DNA of 64,000 nucleotides from Arthrobacter echini (GCF_004803505.1 NZ_SSWH01000008.1:107278-171277), one strand, 5' to 3'; shown: positions 8,280-16,928, counted from the stretch's first letter. A program made the numbers and translations. Notes: generated by a model from the sequence alone, not told the origin.

Positions 8280-9563
8280 GTGATGAACAACCCCACCCGC
8301 GTCTTCGTCGCGCGCCTTCTCGGCCTCGACGTGTTCGACCCGCTCGGCGACCGTCTGGGCCGGTTGCGCGACGCCGTCGTGCTCGATCGCGGTCCGGGTG
8401 AGTACCCGCAGGTGGTGGGTCTGGTGATCGAGGTCCCCGGGAAGAAGCGCGTCTTCGTGCCGATGACCCGCATCACGTCGATGGACGCATCCCAGATCAT
8501 CTGCACGGGCCTGGTCAACCTCCGCCGGTTCGAACAGCGCGGCGCCGAGATGCTCGTGGTGGCGGAGCTGTTCGACCGCCGCCTCACGCTGCGCGACGGC
8601 AGCGGCAGCGCCGTGGTCGAGGACGGCGCCATGGAACGCAATCGCAGCGGGGACTGGCACGTCTCGCAACTGTACGTACGCCGCGGCGGATCGACCTCCC
8701 CCCTGCGCGGCCTGCGCCGGGGCGGCGAGCGCCTGATCATCGACTGGCTCGACGCCTTCCACGGTTCCACGAACGAGCCTCAGGGAGCCTCGCAGTTCGT
8801 GGCGCAGTACGAGGACCTCAAGGCGGCCGACTTCGCGGACGCGCTCCACGAGATGAACGACAAGCGTCGCGTCGAGGTGGCCGGCGAACTGCAGGACGAT
8901 CGACTGGCCGATGTGCTGCAGGAGATGCCCGACGACGATCAGGTCCAGATCCTCTCCGCGCTGACGCGTGAACGTGCCGCCGACGTCCTCGAGGAGATGG
9001 ACCCCGACGACGCGGCGGATCTGCTGAACGAACTGCCCGAGGCCGAGAAGGAGGAGCTGCTCCAGCTCATGGAACCCGAGGACGCGGAGGACGTGCGCCG
9101 CCTGCTCGAGTACGAGGAGGACACGGCCGGGTCGCTGATGACCACGGTGCCGGTCATCCTGCCTCCGGAGGCCACCGTCGCCGAAGCCCTCGCCCACGTG
9201 CGTCGCGAGGAACTGACGCCGGCCCTCGCCTCCGCGATCTTCGTCTGCCGCCCGCCGCTGGAGACCCCGACGGGCCGCTACCTCGGCGTGGTCCACATCC
9301 AGCAACTGCTGCGCTACCCGCCTCCCGAACCCCTCGGCAACATCATCGACACCGATCTGGAGGCGGTCGGCGACCAGGCGGCAGTGAGCGACGTCTCGCG
9401 GATCCTCGCGACCTACAACCTGAACTCGGTGCCGGTCGTCAGCACCGAGGGCCGGCTGGTCGGGGCAGTGACCGTCGACGACGTCCTGGACCATCTGCTG
9501 CCCGACGACTGGCGGGCACAGGACGACACATCGGAAGTCAAGAGAGGCGCACGCCGTGGTTGA
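8280..9563 (+). CDS. MgtE N-domain and CBS-domain protein without transport channel
   Basis: A soluble 427-residue relative of the magnesium channel MgtE: a PRC-barrel-like N-terminus, then the helical MgtE intracellular N domain (LADVLQEMPDDDQVQIL and LEEMDPDDAADLLNELP repeats), then a CBS pair (TVAEALAHVR ... VPVVSTEGRLVGAVTVDDVLDHL). The membrane channel domain of true MgtE is absent. It is probably a divalent-cation or nucleotide sensor. GTG 8280 and ATG 8283 are adjacent alternative starts. It overlaps the DUF1003 gene by 8 bp and shares an operon with mrp, the order of Rv1232c-Rv1229c in mycobacteria. Confidence 0.88.
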   Translation: MMNNPTRVFVARLLGLDVFDPLGDRLGRLRDAVVLDRGPGEYPQVVGLVIEVPGKKRVFVPMTRITSMDASQIICTGLVNLRRFEQRGAEMLVVAELFDRRLTLRDGSGSAVVEDGAMERNRSGDWHVSQLYVRRGGSTSPLRGLRRGGERLIIDWLDAFHGSTNEPQGASQFVAQYEDLKAADFADALHEMNDKRRVEVAGELQDDRLADVLQEMPDDDQVQILSALTRERAADVLEEMDPDDAADLLNELPEAEKEELLQLMEPEDAEDVRRLLEYEEDTAGSLMTTVPVILPPEATVAEALAHVRREELTPALASAIFVCRPPLETPTGRYLGVVHIQQLLRYPPPEPLGNIIDTDLEAVGDQAAVSDVSRILATYNLNSVPVVSTEGRLVGAVTVDDVLDHLLPDDWRAQDDTSEVKRGARRG

Positions 9564-10152
9564 GAGAATCAGATCCAGTTCCAGCGGGCTGGACACGCCC
9601 CGCGAGAGCCGCATGCGCCTTCTTCCACGCCTGCGCCCGAACCCGGACGCGTTCGGCAGCGCCACGGAGAACTTCGCGCGGTTCATGGGTACCCCGCAGT
9701 TCCTCTTCTACATGAGCGTGTTCTGCGCGGTCTGGCTGTTGTGGAACACCCTGGCGCCGGAGAGTCTGCGCTTCGACAGCGCTGCGATCGGCTTCACCCT
9801 CCTCACTCTCATGCTCTCGCTCCAGGCCTCCTACGCCGCTCCCCTGCTGCTCCTGGCGCAGAACCGGCAGGACGACCGCGACCGCGTCTCGCTCAAGGAG
9901 GACCGTCAGCGGGCGGAACGCAACCTCTCCGACACCGAGTACCTCACGCGCGAGATCGCCGAGCTGCGCATCGCGCTGCGCGACGTGGCCACACGTGACT
10001 ACGTGCGCTCGGAACTGCGCTCGGTCCTCGACGAGGTCCTGGAGACAGCGGACGGACAGGACGTGCTGCTGCAGAAGCGCAAGCCCCGCAAGCCCTCCGA
10101 TGCCACGACGTCCGTGCCCAGGGTCCAGCCCGCGGGGAGGCAGTCGCAGTGA
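9556..10152 (+). CDS. DUF1003 membrane protein
   Basis: 198 residues with two transmembrane helices (about 53-70 and 76-100; FLFYMSVFCAVWLLWN and AAIGFTLLTLMLSLQ) separated by a short loop, followed by a charged helical region (DDRDRVSLKEDRQRAERN) characteristic of DUF1003. Function is unknown. It starts on a GTG inside the end of the MgtE-N gene and ends overlapping mrp by 4 bp (GTGA), so the three are translationally coupled. Confidence 0.88.
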   Translation: MVERIRSSSSGLDTPRESRMRLLPRLRPNPDAFGSATENFARFMGTPQFLFYMSVFCAVWLLWNTLAPESLRFDSAAIGFTLLTLMLSLQASYAAPLLLLAQNRQDDRDRVSLKEDRQRAERNLSDTEYLTREIAELRIALRDVATRDYVRSELRSVLDEVLETADGQDVLLQKRKPRKPSDATTSVPRVQPAGRQSQ

Positions 10153-11279
10153 GCAGCTCCCTCCCGACCGAGCAGGCGGTGCGTTCCGCCCTCGCCACGG
10201 TGATCGATCCCGAACTCCGCCGGCCCATCACGGAACTCGGCATGGTCGACTCCTTCTCGCTCGAGGGCACCACGATCCGGGTCCGGATCCTGCTGACGAT
10301 CTCCGGCTGTCCCCGCCGTGAGACGATCACGCGTGATGCCGAAGCTGCCCTCTCCGCTCTCGACGGGGTGGAGGAGGTGGTGGTGGATCTCGGTGTCATG
10401 GACCAGGAGCAGCGCGATGCCCTGAAGGACCAGCTCAAGGGAGTCGGTGGAGAACGCGGGATCCCGTTCGCCGATCCTTCCTCGCTTACTCGCGTCTACG
10501 CGGTCGCAAGCGGCAAGGGTGGTGTCGGAAAATCGAGTGTCACGGTCAATCTGGCCGTGGCCATGGCCGCTCGTGGTCTGCGTGTGGGGATCGTGGATGC
10601 GGACATCTACGGCTTCTCGGTTCCCTCGCTCATGGGCATCAGCCAGCAGCCCACGCGGGTCGACGAGCTGATCCTGCCGCCGGTCGCGTACGGCGTGAAG
10701 GTGATCTCGATCGGCATGTTCGTCGAGGGGAACAAGCCTGTCTCCTGGCGCGGCCCCATGCTGCACCGCGCACTGGAACAGTTCCTCACCGATGTCTACT
10801 TCGGCGATCTGGACGCCCTGTTCCTGGACCTGCCACCGGGCACGGGCGACATCGCGATCTCCGTGGCCCAGCTCCTGCCCTCCTCCGAACTCCTGATCGT
10901 GACGACTCCGCAGAGCGCTGCCGCCAGTGTCGCGGAACGCGCCGGAGCGATGGCTGCCCAGACCGGGCAGCGCGTTGTCGGCGTGATCGAGAACATGTCC
11001 TGGCTCGAGCTGCCGGACGGCGAGCGGCTCGAGCTGTTCGGCGCCGGCGGTGGCAGTACCCTGGCGTCCGGGCTGTCGGCCACGCTGGGTGTCGAGGTTC
11101 CCCTGCTCGGGAGCATTCCGCTGGATGTCGCACTGCGGGAGGGCGGTGATGCCGGTGCACCGCTCGTGCTCGGCACCGGCGCCTCCGCAGCTCGCGAGGA
11201 ACTGACGAGGATCGCCTCGGAACTGGCGGGAAGACCACGCGGTCTGGACGGAGTCCAGCTGCCGGTCAGCATCGCCTGA
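10149..11279 (+). CDS. mrp: Mrp/NBP35-type iron-sulfur cluster carrier ATPase
   Basis: A cytoplasmic P-loop ATPase that carries Fe-S clusters to target proteins. The 376 residues begin with a MIP18/DUF59 domain (PELRRPITELGMVDS), followed by the deviant Walker A GKGGVGKS (122-129) and DLPPGTGDIAIS. The CxxC expected near the C-terminal third of many Mrp proteins is not obvious, as in several actinobacterial members. It is the last gene of the MgtE-N/DUF1003/mrp unit and converges on tatB. Confidence 0.92.
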   Translation: MSSSLPTEQAVRSALATVIDPELRRPITELGMVDSFSLEGTTIRVRILLTISGCPRRETITRDAEAALSALDGVEEVVVDLGVMDQEQRDALKDQLKGVGGERGIPFADPSSLTRVYAVASGKGGVGKSSVTVNLAVAMAARGLRVGIVDADIYGFSVPSLMGISQQPTRVDELILPPVAYGVKVISIGMFVEGNKPVSWRGPMLHRALEQFLTDVYFGDLDALFLDLPPGTGDIAISVAQLLPSSELLIVTTPQSAAASVAERAGAMAAQTGQRVVGVIENMSWLELPDGERLELFGAGGGSTLASGLSATLGVEVPLLGSIPLDVALREGGDAGAPLVLGTGASAAREELTRIASELAGRPRGLDGVQLPVSIA

Positions 11280-11323
11280 GCGAGGGCGTCCGGGGGGGGT
11301 GTTCTCCGACCGTGCCGGTCCGC

Positions 11324-11740
11324 CTAGGTGGCTTCGAGGTCGTAGGGTGCGCTCTGGCCCGGTTCGAGCCGGGGACGCAGCGGCACGGACGGTCCCGGGC
11401 GGGCGGAGGTGAGGCCCTCCGTCGCGGGAACCACGGCCGGTGCGGCTGCGGGCGCTCCCTTGCTGACCGGCTTGAACACGTCGTCCAGGTCGTCGAGGAG
11501 CGCTTCCTTGATGATGCGCCGCGGATCGTACTGACGCGGGTCCAGCTTGCGCCAGTCGACCTCGTCGAGTTCCGGGCCGATCTCCTCCCGTAGCTGCTCC
11601 CGGGCTCCGGTCGCCATCCGCTTGAGGCCCTTCACGAGCCGCGCCAGCTGCGCAGCGTACTCCGGAAGGCGCTCGGGGCCCAGTACCACGACGGCAATGA
11701 GGGCCAGGGCCACGAGTTCCAGTCCGTTGATTCCAAGCAC
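11324..11740 (-). CDS. tatB: Sec-independent (Tat) translocase subunit TatB
   Basis: Part of the twin-arginine receptor complex in the membrane. The 138 residues start with the short transmembrane segment and hinge typical of TatA/B (INGLELVALALIAVVVLGPERLP, Glu in the helix and conserved GP hinge), followed by an amphipathic helix (LARLVKGLKRMATGAREQL) and a charged, proline-rich tail. GTG start at 11740. It lies downstream of the anti-sigma gene on the same strand, as in the sigE-rseA-htrA-tatB arrangement, but no htrA gene is present between. Confidence 0.9.
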   Translation of the reverse strand: MLGINGLELVALALIAVVVLGPERLPEYAAQLARLVKGLKRMATGAREQLREEIGPELDEVDWRKLDPRQYDPRRIIKEALLDDLDDVFKPVSKGAPAAAPAVVPATEGLTSARPGPSVPLRPRLEPGQSAPYDLEAT

Positions 11741-11819
11741 GGCAGAAGCCTACCTTCCTGATCCGACCCGATCACATTCGACGGCAGTCACGGTATCGGA
11801 CCCACCGACGGGATCGTGC

Positions 11820-12773
11820 TCATGGGTCCTGCGGATGGACCATGATCGACAGCCCGCGCATGATGCGGTCGATCGTGGATCCGTTCCGGGGTTGCGCCAC
11901 GGTCGGCAACTGCGCGTACTCGGTTGTGACCAATTGCTGGAGCGTCCGTGGCATGTCCGCCGGTGGGAGCTCGGAGACCACGGTATAGGTGGCAGACGAC
12001 GAACGAAGTACGACCGTCCACGGCTCGCCGGAGTGGACCCAGAGGTCCTGCTGCAGGCCTCCCACATGCTCGAAGCCGTCCTCGGCAACGGTCCTGCCGG
12101 TGACCGCGTTCGTCGGCGGTGTCCTCCGGCGGCCGTCGACCGCGCGCTGTTCGTAGACGGTGACGCGGTCACCGTCGTGCTCGAGCACGAGCTCGAGCGT
12201 GGGCAGCCCGTCGATCGTCAGACCTTCGGCGCTCCTGAGCGTGAGTCCGAGGGTCGTCAGGCCGGGACACGACCAGCCTTGGGTTCGAAGCACCTCCACC
12301 TGGTCCGCATCGAGAGCAGCCGGTGTGCCCCGGAACGTCTCTTCCCATCCGGCTCGCGGCGTCGTCGAACCCGCTTCCGCGCCGGCCGCGGGATCCGATC
12401 CGGAGCCGACGACATAGGCACCGGTCAGGACCGCGGCTGCCAGTACGGCCGAACCACCTGCCGCAGCTACGAGGCGGAGGCGGCGGGACGGCTTCGGCGA
12501 GGCGATGGTCGCGGCACGGTCCGGCTGGAGCCCCGGCCGGTCCGGCGCCGATCCTGTGCTGGGTCCGGGTCCGGTGGAGAGCAGTCGGCGCTGGAACTCG
12601 GGATCAGGGGATGGACTCCCGAGTCCCAGGAGCGTGCCCTTGTGTTCCCGCAACCCCCTCACGTCGTTCGAGCACGTGTCGCAGACCTGGAGGTGGTGCT
12701 CGACGACGGATCGCCGGCGATCGGACAACTCACCGTCCACGAGGTCCTGCAGCGATCGACGCGGGTGGAACAC
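11820..12773 (-). CDS. Zinc-binding anti-sigma factor with membrane anchor (RseA-like)
   Basis: Holds the adjacent ECF sigma factor inactive at the membrane. The GTG at 12773 lies five bases after the sigE stop and gives a protein starting MFHPRRSLQDLVDGELS. The zinc anti-sigma motif H27-x3-C31-x2-C34 is clear, followed by one transmembrane segment near residues 90-110 and an extracytoplasmic domain of about 200 residues that could act as a sensor. The reading frame continues open upstream across sigE, but that part is a shadow. The large outer domain is longer than in minimal RseA proteins. Confidence 0.85.
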   Translation of the reverse strand: MFHPRRSLQDLVDGELSDRRRSVVEHHLQVCDTCSNDVRGLREHKGTLLGLGSPSPDPEFQRRLLSTGPGPSTGSAPDRPGLQPDRAATIASPKPSRRLRLVAAAGGSAVLAAAVLTGAYVVGSGSDPAAGAEAGSTTPRAGWEETFRGTPAALDADQVEVLRTQGWSCPGLTTLGLTLRSAEGLTIDGLPTLELVLEHDGDRVTVYEQRAVDGRRRTPPTNAVTGRTVAEDGFEHVGGLQQDLWVHSGEPWTVVLRSSSATYTVVSELPPADMPRTLQQLVTTEYAQLPTVAQPRNGSTIDRIMRGLSIMVHPQDP

Positions 12774-12778
12774 CGCCC

Positions 12779-13423
12779 CTACCCCAGACCGACGACCCGG
12801 GGCACGCCGAGCGTGGTGCCGCTGCCGGGGCGAGGGTCGCGGTGCGCGAGCTTGTCGCGGAGCATCGTGCGTCCGCGGTGGATCCGGGAACGCACGGTGC
12901 CGAGCTTCACGCCGAGCACACGAGCCACCTCGTCGTAGGCCAGTCCCTCGAGATCGCACAGGACGACTGCGGCTCGGAAGTCCGGTGGTAGCTCCTCGAG
13001 CGCCGCCTGCACGTCGACGTCCAGATTGTTGAATTCGAAGCTGCGCTCGGGCCCGGGGTGCCTGCTCGCCAGACGGCTCTCCGCCTCGTCCGACAGGCCG
13101 TCGAAGCGGATGCGGGTCCTGCGCCGGGCCTGATCGAGGAACAGGTTCGTGGTGATCCGGTGCAGCCAGCCGTCGAGCGTTCCCGGTCTGAATTTCGCCA
13201 GGGACCTGAAGACCCGCACGAAGACGTCCTGGGTGAGGTCCTCGGCGTCGAACCTGTTGCCGGTCAACCGGTAGGCCAGTCGGTAGACCTTCGGTGAGTA
13301 GGTGGTGACGACGTCCTCCCACGAGGGCGCCACCCAGGGGTTGCCGTGCTCGTCCAGGACGGGCAGGTCCTCTCCGTCGAGGATGTCCACCTCCGGCTGT
13401 GGTGTTCCAATGCTAGACATCAT
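12779..13423 (-). CDS. sigE: ECF RNA polymerase sigma factor SigE
   Basis: Directs RNA polymerase to envelope-stress promoters. Region 2 (YSPKVYRLAYRLTGNRFDAEDLTQDVFVRVFR) and region 4 (ALEELPPDFRAAVVLCDLEGLAYDEVA then GTVRSRIHRGR) are intact. Tandem ATG codons at 13423 and 13420 follow a GAAGGGG ribosome site; either may be used. The frame stays open upstream to 13624 but that extension is basic and unlike sigma proteins. It is coupled to the anti-sigma gene and divergent from an O-methyltransferase gene, as in mycobacterial sigE/Rv1220c. Confidence 0.92.
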   Translation of the reverse strand: MMSSIGTPQPEVDILDGEDLPVLDEHGNPWVAPSWEDVVTTYSPKVYRLAYRLTGNRFDAEDLTQDVFVRVFRSLAKFRPGTLDGWLHRITTNLFLDQARRRTRIRFDGLSDEAESRLASRHPGPERSFEFNNLDVDVQAALEELPPDFRAAVVLCDLEGLAYDEVARVLGVKLGTVRSRIHRGRTMLRDKLAHRDPRPGSGTTLGVPRVVGLG

Positions 13424-13524
13424 GTGCCCCTTCTCGCCTGAACTCCGGGAGCTGTCCTCACCGGGTCCGTCAGGGCCCGATCGGTGCTGGCAGTGATTCG
13501 GTACCGCTGTGCCGCCGGATGCCC

Positions 13525-13546
13525 GGTGCTGAAATACTTTCGCACC
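13525..13546. promoter_or_regulatory. Imperfect palindrome upstream of sigE
   Basis: ggtgctgaa at one end and tttcgcacc at the other pair in 8 of 9 positions around an AT-rich centre. The site is about 100 bp upstream of sigE, a plausible position for a repressor or activator. No known operator was matched. Confidence 0.4.
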
Positions 13547-13610
13547 AAGCTGGGAACTGGCTGGCAGCGCCGAACGTACCGCCCGGACCGTCCCTCGTCG
13601 AACGCGATCC

Positions 13611-13650
13611 ACAGGCCACCGCACGGGTCACCGCACAGGTCACTGCACAG
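13611..13650. repeat. Three tandem 12-bp direct repeats
   Basis: Units acaggccaccgc, acgggtcaccgc and acaggtcactgc follow each other without gaps and end in a partial fourth unit (acag). They lie in the divergent sigE/methyltransferase promoter region and could be an iterated protein-binding site. Confidence 0.7.
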
Positions 13651-13800
13651 AGACCGGGTACGGGTCGGGCGGGTGGCACCCTTCGCGGAGCTTCCCGGCA
13701 CAGTAATGTTGAACTGGGCTCCAACTCCCCGCCGACCCCTGCTCTCCCGCGTCGCATCCGGCGCGCGTGGGAGCACGAAGCCGCACAACGAAGGAGAGTC

Positions 13801-14439
13801 ATGGCTGCCGACAAGCACAACAGCTGGTCCTACACGGAGGGCCTTCCCGAGGAGGACGACACCCTCCTGAGGGCACGGGACCGCTCCCACGAACTCGGTG
13901 TCACTGCTGTGACGCCTGCAGTCGGTGCGGCGCTGACCGTGCTCGCCGCCGCGACCAAGGCCGTCACCGCCGTCGAGGTCGGGGCGGGCGCCGGAGTCTC
14001 CGGCGTATGCCTCCTGAGGGGACTCGGCCCGCAGGCGGTCCTGACCACCATCGACGCCGACGTCGATCATCTGCGGGCCGCACGTGAGGCGTACTCCGAG
14101 GCCGGCATCCCCTCGAACAGGACCCGGACGATCTCCGGACGCGCCTCGGACGTGCTTCCGCGCCTGACGGACGCGGCCTACGACCTCGTCTTCATCGACG
14201 CCGACAAGGGCGGCCTGCCGGCGTACGTCGACCAGGCGACACGACTGCTCAAGGCCGGGGGAATGCTCATCATCAACGATGCCCTCGACCAGGACCGCGT
14301 TCCCGAACCCGCCGTCCGCGAGCCCTCGACCAACACGCTGCGTCAGGTCGGGAAACTGGTCCGCGACGACGAGTCCCTGGTCTCGGCACTCCTGCCGACG
14401 GGCACAGGGCTCCTGTTGGCGGTCAAGCAGCGCAGCTAG
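13801..14439 (+). CDS. AdoMet-dependent O-methyltransferase (family 3, COMT-like)
   Basis: Transfers a methyl group from AdoMet to a hydroxyl of an unknown small molecule. The 212 residues show the AdoMet motif VEVGAGAGVSG near 59-69, TTIDADVDHL, and the metal/catalytic stretch DLVFIDADKG near 125-134. ATG at 13801 is chosen because it has a strong AAGGAG site upstream. The open frame continues upstream to 13519 without a better start. The mycobacterial counterpart is Rv1220c, also divergent from sigE. Confidence 0.9.
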   Translation: MAADKHNSWSYTEGLPEEDDTLLRARDRSHELGVTAVTPAVGAALTVLAAATKAVTAVEVGAGAGVSGVCLLRGLGPQAVLTTIDADVDHLRAAREAYSEAGIPSNRTRTISGRASDVLPRLTDAAYDLVFIDADKGGLPAYVDQATRLLKAGGMLIINDALDQDRVPEPAVREPSTNTLRQVGKLVRDDESLVSALLPTGTGLLLAVKQRS

Positions 14440-14469
14440 TCGCGTGAGTGGCCCACCTCGATGAATCGA

Positions 14470-14501
14470 CGATCGGGCCCGCGCATCTGCGGTCCCGATC
14501 G
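14470..14501. terminator. Hairpin between convergent genes
   Basis: 13-bp stem with one mismatch (14470-14482 with 14489-14501) and a 6-nt loop, placed between the methyltransferase stop and the DUF3117 stop. No T-tract is present. Confidence 0.5.
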
Positions 14502-14510
14502 CGGCACGGG

Positions 14511-14678
14511 TCAGGTCGTGACGGTGAGAAGGCAGTCCTTGAGCTTACCGGCTTCCTCAGCGTTGAGTTCCACCACGAGGCGTCCGCCTCCGTCGATCGG
14601 AACGCGCATGATCAGAGAGCGCCCTTCCTTGGTGACTTCCATCGGTCCATCGCCGGTACGCGGTTTCATGGCAGCCAT
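14511..14678 (-). CDS. DUF3117 small protein
   Basis: A 55-residue protein beginning MAAMKPRTGDGPMEVTKEG, the family signature, with a GGGRLVVELNAEEA strand-helix end. An AAAGGGA ribosome site precedes ATG 14678; the frame remains open further upstream but that part is unlike the family. In mycobacteria the homologue Rv1211 sits beside tag, as here, and has been described as calmodulin-like; whether that function applies here is unknown. Confidence 0.9.
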   Translation of the reverse strand: MAAMKPRTGDGPMEVTKEGRSLIMRVPIDGGGRLVVELNAEEAGKLKDCLLTVTT

Positions 14679-14807
14679 CGGGGAATCCCTTTCAACAGGG
14701 CGCACCCGCCAGCGGCGGACTGCGCGTCAGTAAACGGTGCTTCGTCCGGCTTCCCCCTGCGGGTCCGACGGAGCACATCATGCCCCTCATTATTCAGCAC
14801 AAGTCGT

Positions 14808-14827
14808 GCACCTGCTAATTCAGGTGC
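14808..14827. terminator. Small hairpin downstream of tag
   Basis: gcacctg and caggtgc pair across a 6-nt loop, about 80 bp beyond the tag stop on the minus strand and upstream of DUF3117. It has no T-run and is a weak terminator candidate or an operator. Confidence 0.35.
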
Positions 14828-14909
14828 GGCGCGCATCACACCGCGTGGAGCGCCCACGGGCTGTGGCCGACGGTGCCGGAACCGGTACGAGGCAGCCCGG
14901 CAGGGCAGC

Positions 14910-15548
14910 TCACCGATCGGCGGATCGCCCGCAGATCTCGCCGCCTGGTGGATCCGCGCTCCCGCCGTCCGCGGGCCGGCCCCGTACCCAGCAGTCGCGG
15001 AGGTGGTCGTTCACGAAGCCTGTTGCCTGCAGCATGGCATAGGCGGTGGTGGGACCGACGAACCGGAACCCGAGTCGTCGCAACTCGTGCGCCAGGGCGG
15101 AACTGCCCGTCGTGCTCGCCGGTACGTCCGCCAGGCTCACCGGCGCGGGGCCGGTCGGTGGTCGGTGCGCCTCGAGCACCGACCCGAGGCTCGTTCCCCC
15201 GGGCAGTGACAGCAGCGTCCGGGCATTGCTGATCGTCGCCTCGATCTTCCGGCGATTTCGGACGATCAGCGCATCGCCCATGAGCCGCTCCACGTCCCCG
15301 GCACCGAATCCTGCCACGGCGACCGGGTCGAACGCGGCGAACGCGCGGCGGAAGTCGCTGCGCTTGCGCAGGATCGTGATCCAGCTCAGTCCCGACTGGA
15401 ACGCCTCGAGGCTCAACCGTTCGAACAGTGCCTGCTCCCCATGGACGGCTCGGCCCCACTCCTCGTCGTGGTAGCGCTCGTACTCGGCGCTCGAGACGGC
15501 CCAGCCGCACCGCAGGAGACCGTCCGAGCCGGGAACGGCCGGTGTCAC
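14910..15548 (-). CDS. tag: DNA-3-methyladenine glycosylase I
   Basis: Excises 3-methyladenine from alkylated DNA. The 212 residues contain the family signatures RCGWAVSSAEYERYHDEEWGR, SGLSWITILRKR and GFRFVGPTTAYAMLQATG. The zinc-binding Cys near the N-terminus (C14) is present. The C-terminus is Gly/Pro-rich and its second Cys/His set (NDHLRDC) is visible. GTG start at 15548 overlaps the stop of the DivIVA-like gene by 4 bp, showing translational coupling. Confidence 0.92.
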   Translation of the reverse strand: MTPAVPGSDGLLRCGWAVSSAEYERYHDEEWGRAVHGEQALFERLSLEAFQSGLSWITILRKRSDFRRAFAAFDPVAVAGFGAGDVERLMGDALIVRNRRKIEATISNARTLLSLPGGTSLGSVLEAHRPPTGPAPVSLADVPASTTGSSALAHELRRLGFRFVGPTTAYAMLQATGFVNDHLRDCWVRGRPADGGSADPPGGEICGRSADR

Positions 15549-15931
15549 CTGACCATGCCCTGTTCCGTGAGGTGCAATCGCAGGTGCTCGATCTCCGCGT
15601 CGCGTTCGGCGATCGCAGCAGCCAGCCTGTCCAGGACCTCGTCCACCTGGTCCATCCGATAGCCCCTCATGCCGAGGCCGAACCGGACGGCGTCGACATC
15701 CTGCGCCGAGACGGAACCCGGCAGAAGTACCGGTGGCAGGGGCGCCACGGGCGCCACCAGACCGAGATCCTCGCGGATGACAGCGCTCCAGCCACCGGTC
15801 CTGCGCCCGGTTCCGTCCGCCGTCCGGCGCCTCGGCTTCAGGCCACCGGGTCGGCGAAGTGATCGCCCGGAGGCGATGACCGCGGTTCCCACCACCAGCA
15901 GGGCTGCGAGGATCACCAGGAAGATAGTCAC
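15545..15931 (-). CDS. DivIVA-domain small membrane protein
   Basis: 128 residues: an N-terminal transmembrane helix (IFLVILAALLVVGTAVIA), a basic linker, and a C-terminal DivIVA-like segment (VDAVRFGLGMRGYRMDQVDEVLDRL) ending in a short coiled coil. DivIVA proteins organise growth at cell poles; this short form has no known role. GTG at 15931. It sits between the LOG gene and tag on the same strand (Rv1209-like position). Confidence 0.8.
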   Translation of the reverse strand: MTIFLVILAALLVVGTAVIASGRSLRRPGGLKPRRRTADGTGRRTGGWSAVIREDLGLVAPVAPLPPVLLPGSVSAQDVDAVRFGLGMRGYRMDQVDEVLDRLAAAIAERDAEIEHLRLHLTEQGMVR

Positions 15932-15964
15932 ACGATCATGGTGCCAGAAGGCTCCGCTGTGCCG

Positions 15965-16810
15965 TCACCGTCCGCTGTGGTCAGGCGTGGTCGGGGGGCC
16001 CGCGGAGTCCGCCATGATCCGTACCGCGTCCTCCGCCGTGTCGACGAGCTGCAGCAGATCCAGGTCCGTCGCGGAGATGGTGCCCTCGGCCAGCAGGGTG
16101 CCCTCGATCCACGCCAGCAGGGGTTTCCAGTAGTCGATCCCGACGAGGACGATCGGGAAGGAGGTCACCTTGCGGGTCTGGACCAGGGTCATCGCCTCGA
16201 ACAGTTCGTCGAGGGTACCGAACCCGCCGGGCAGCACCACGAAACCGCTGGCGTACTTGACGAACATCGTCTTGCGCGCGAAGAAGTACCTGAAGTTCAC
16301 GCCGAGATCCACCCACTCGTTCATCCCGGCCTCGAAGGGCAGTTCGATCCCCAGCCCCACGGAGATCCCCCCGCCCTCACAGGCACCCTTGTTCGCCGCC
16401 TCCATGGTCCCCGGTCCGCCTCCGGTGATGACCGCGAACCCGGCTCCGACGAGGCGACGTCCGACCTCCTCCCCCATCGCGTAGTACGGGGACTGGCGGG
16501 GCGTCCGCGCCGATCCGAAGACGCTGATGGCGGGTCCGAGTTCCGCCAGCGCTCCGAAACCCTCCACGAACTCGCTCTGGATGCGCAGCACTCGCCACGG
16601 GTCGGTGTGGGTGAAACCGTTCGCACTGTCCGAGTCCAGCAGGATGTTGTCGGACTGAGGAGCGCCGGCCTGACTGCGGCGCAGGACCACCGAGCCCTTG
16701 CGCCGGATCGGCGGAGTCACTGTCGCGGTCGTGTCGTGATCTCCCGGTCCGGTGCCGGTCTGCTGGGAGGTGGCGCCGTCGTCGGCCGGTGATCGCTGGT
16801 AGGAGGACAT
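15965..16810 (-). CDS. LOG-family protein (TIGR00730, nucleotide 5'-monophosphate phosphoribohydrolase type)
   Basis: A Rossmann-fold protein of 281 residues. The family motifs GGGPGTMEAANKGA (130-143) and PGGFGTLDE (194-202) are intact; they bind the nucleotide phosphate and perform N-glycosidic cleavage in characterised LOG enzymes. The first 60 residues are poorly conserved and charged. In mycobacteria Rv1205 holds the same place and produces cytokinins; the substrate here is not known. Confidence 0.88.
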   Translation of the reverse strand: MSSYQRSPADDGATSQQTGTGPGDHDTTATVTPPIRRKGSVVLRRSQAGAPQSDNILLDSDSANGFTHTDPWRVLRIQSEFVEGFGALAELGPAISVFGSARTPRQSPYYAMGEEVGRRLVGAGFAVITGGGPGTMEAANKGACEGGGISVGLGIELPFEAGMNEWVDLGVNFRYFFARKTMFVKYASGFVVLPGGFGTLDELFEAMTLVQTRKVTSFPIVLVGIDYWKPLLAWIEGTLLAEGTISATDLDLLQLVDTAEDAVRIMADSAGPPTTPDHSGR

Positions 16811-16928
16811 TCCCTTAGGCTAACCAACCCCGCCCGGCTGTCCGTGCGCTCCACGGGATCCCTGGTTGCTCTTGAATCACGATTGCCTCCTTTGCCTGGG
16901 CCCATGGTGCTGTTCCGCAATAGTTCGC

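Larger units (their letters stand above)
13424..13800. other. Divergent regulatory region between sigE and the O-methyltransferase gene
   Basis: A 377-bp gap. It holds a 22-bp imperfect palindrome (13525-13546) and three 12-bp direct repeats (13611-13646). I could not place a confident promoter for either gene. Confidence 0.6.

Noticed and set aside
13424..13624. Upstream extension of sigE by about 67 codons
   Set aside because: The added residues are basic and not sigma-like, and a good ribosome site precedes the ATG pair at 13423/13420.
13519..13800. Upstream extension of the O-methyltransferase gene
   Set aside because: The extension merely translates the 12-bp repeats (TARVTAQVTAQ), and ATG 13801 has a strong ribosome site.
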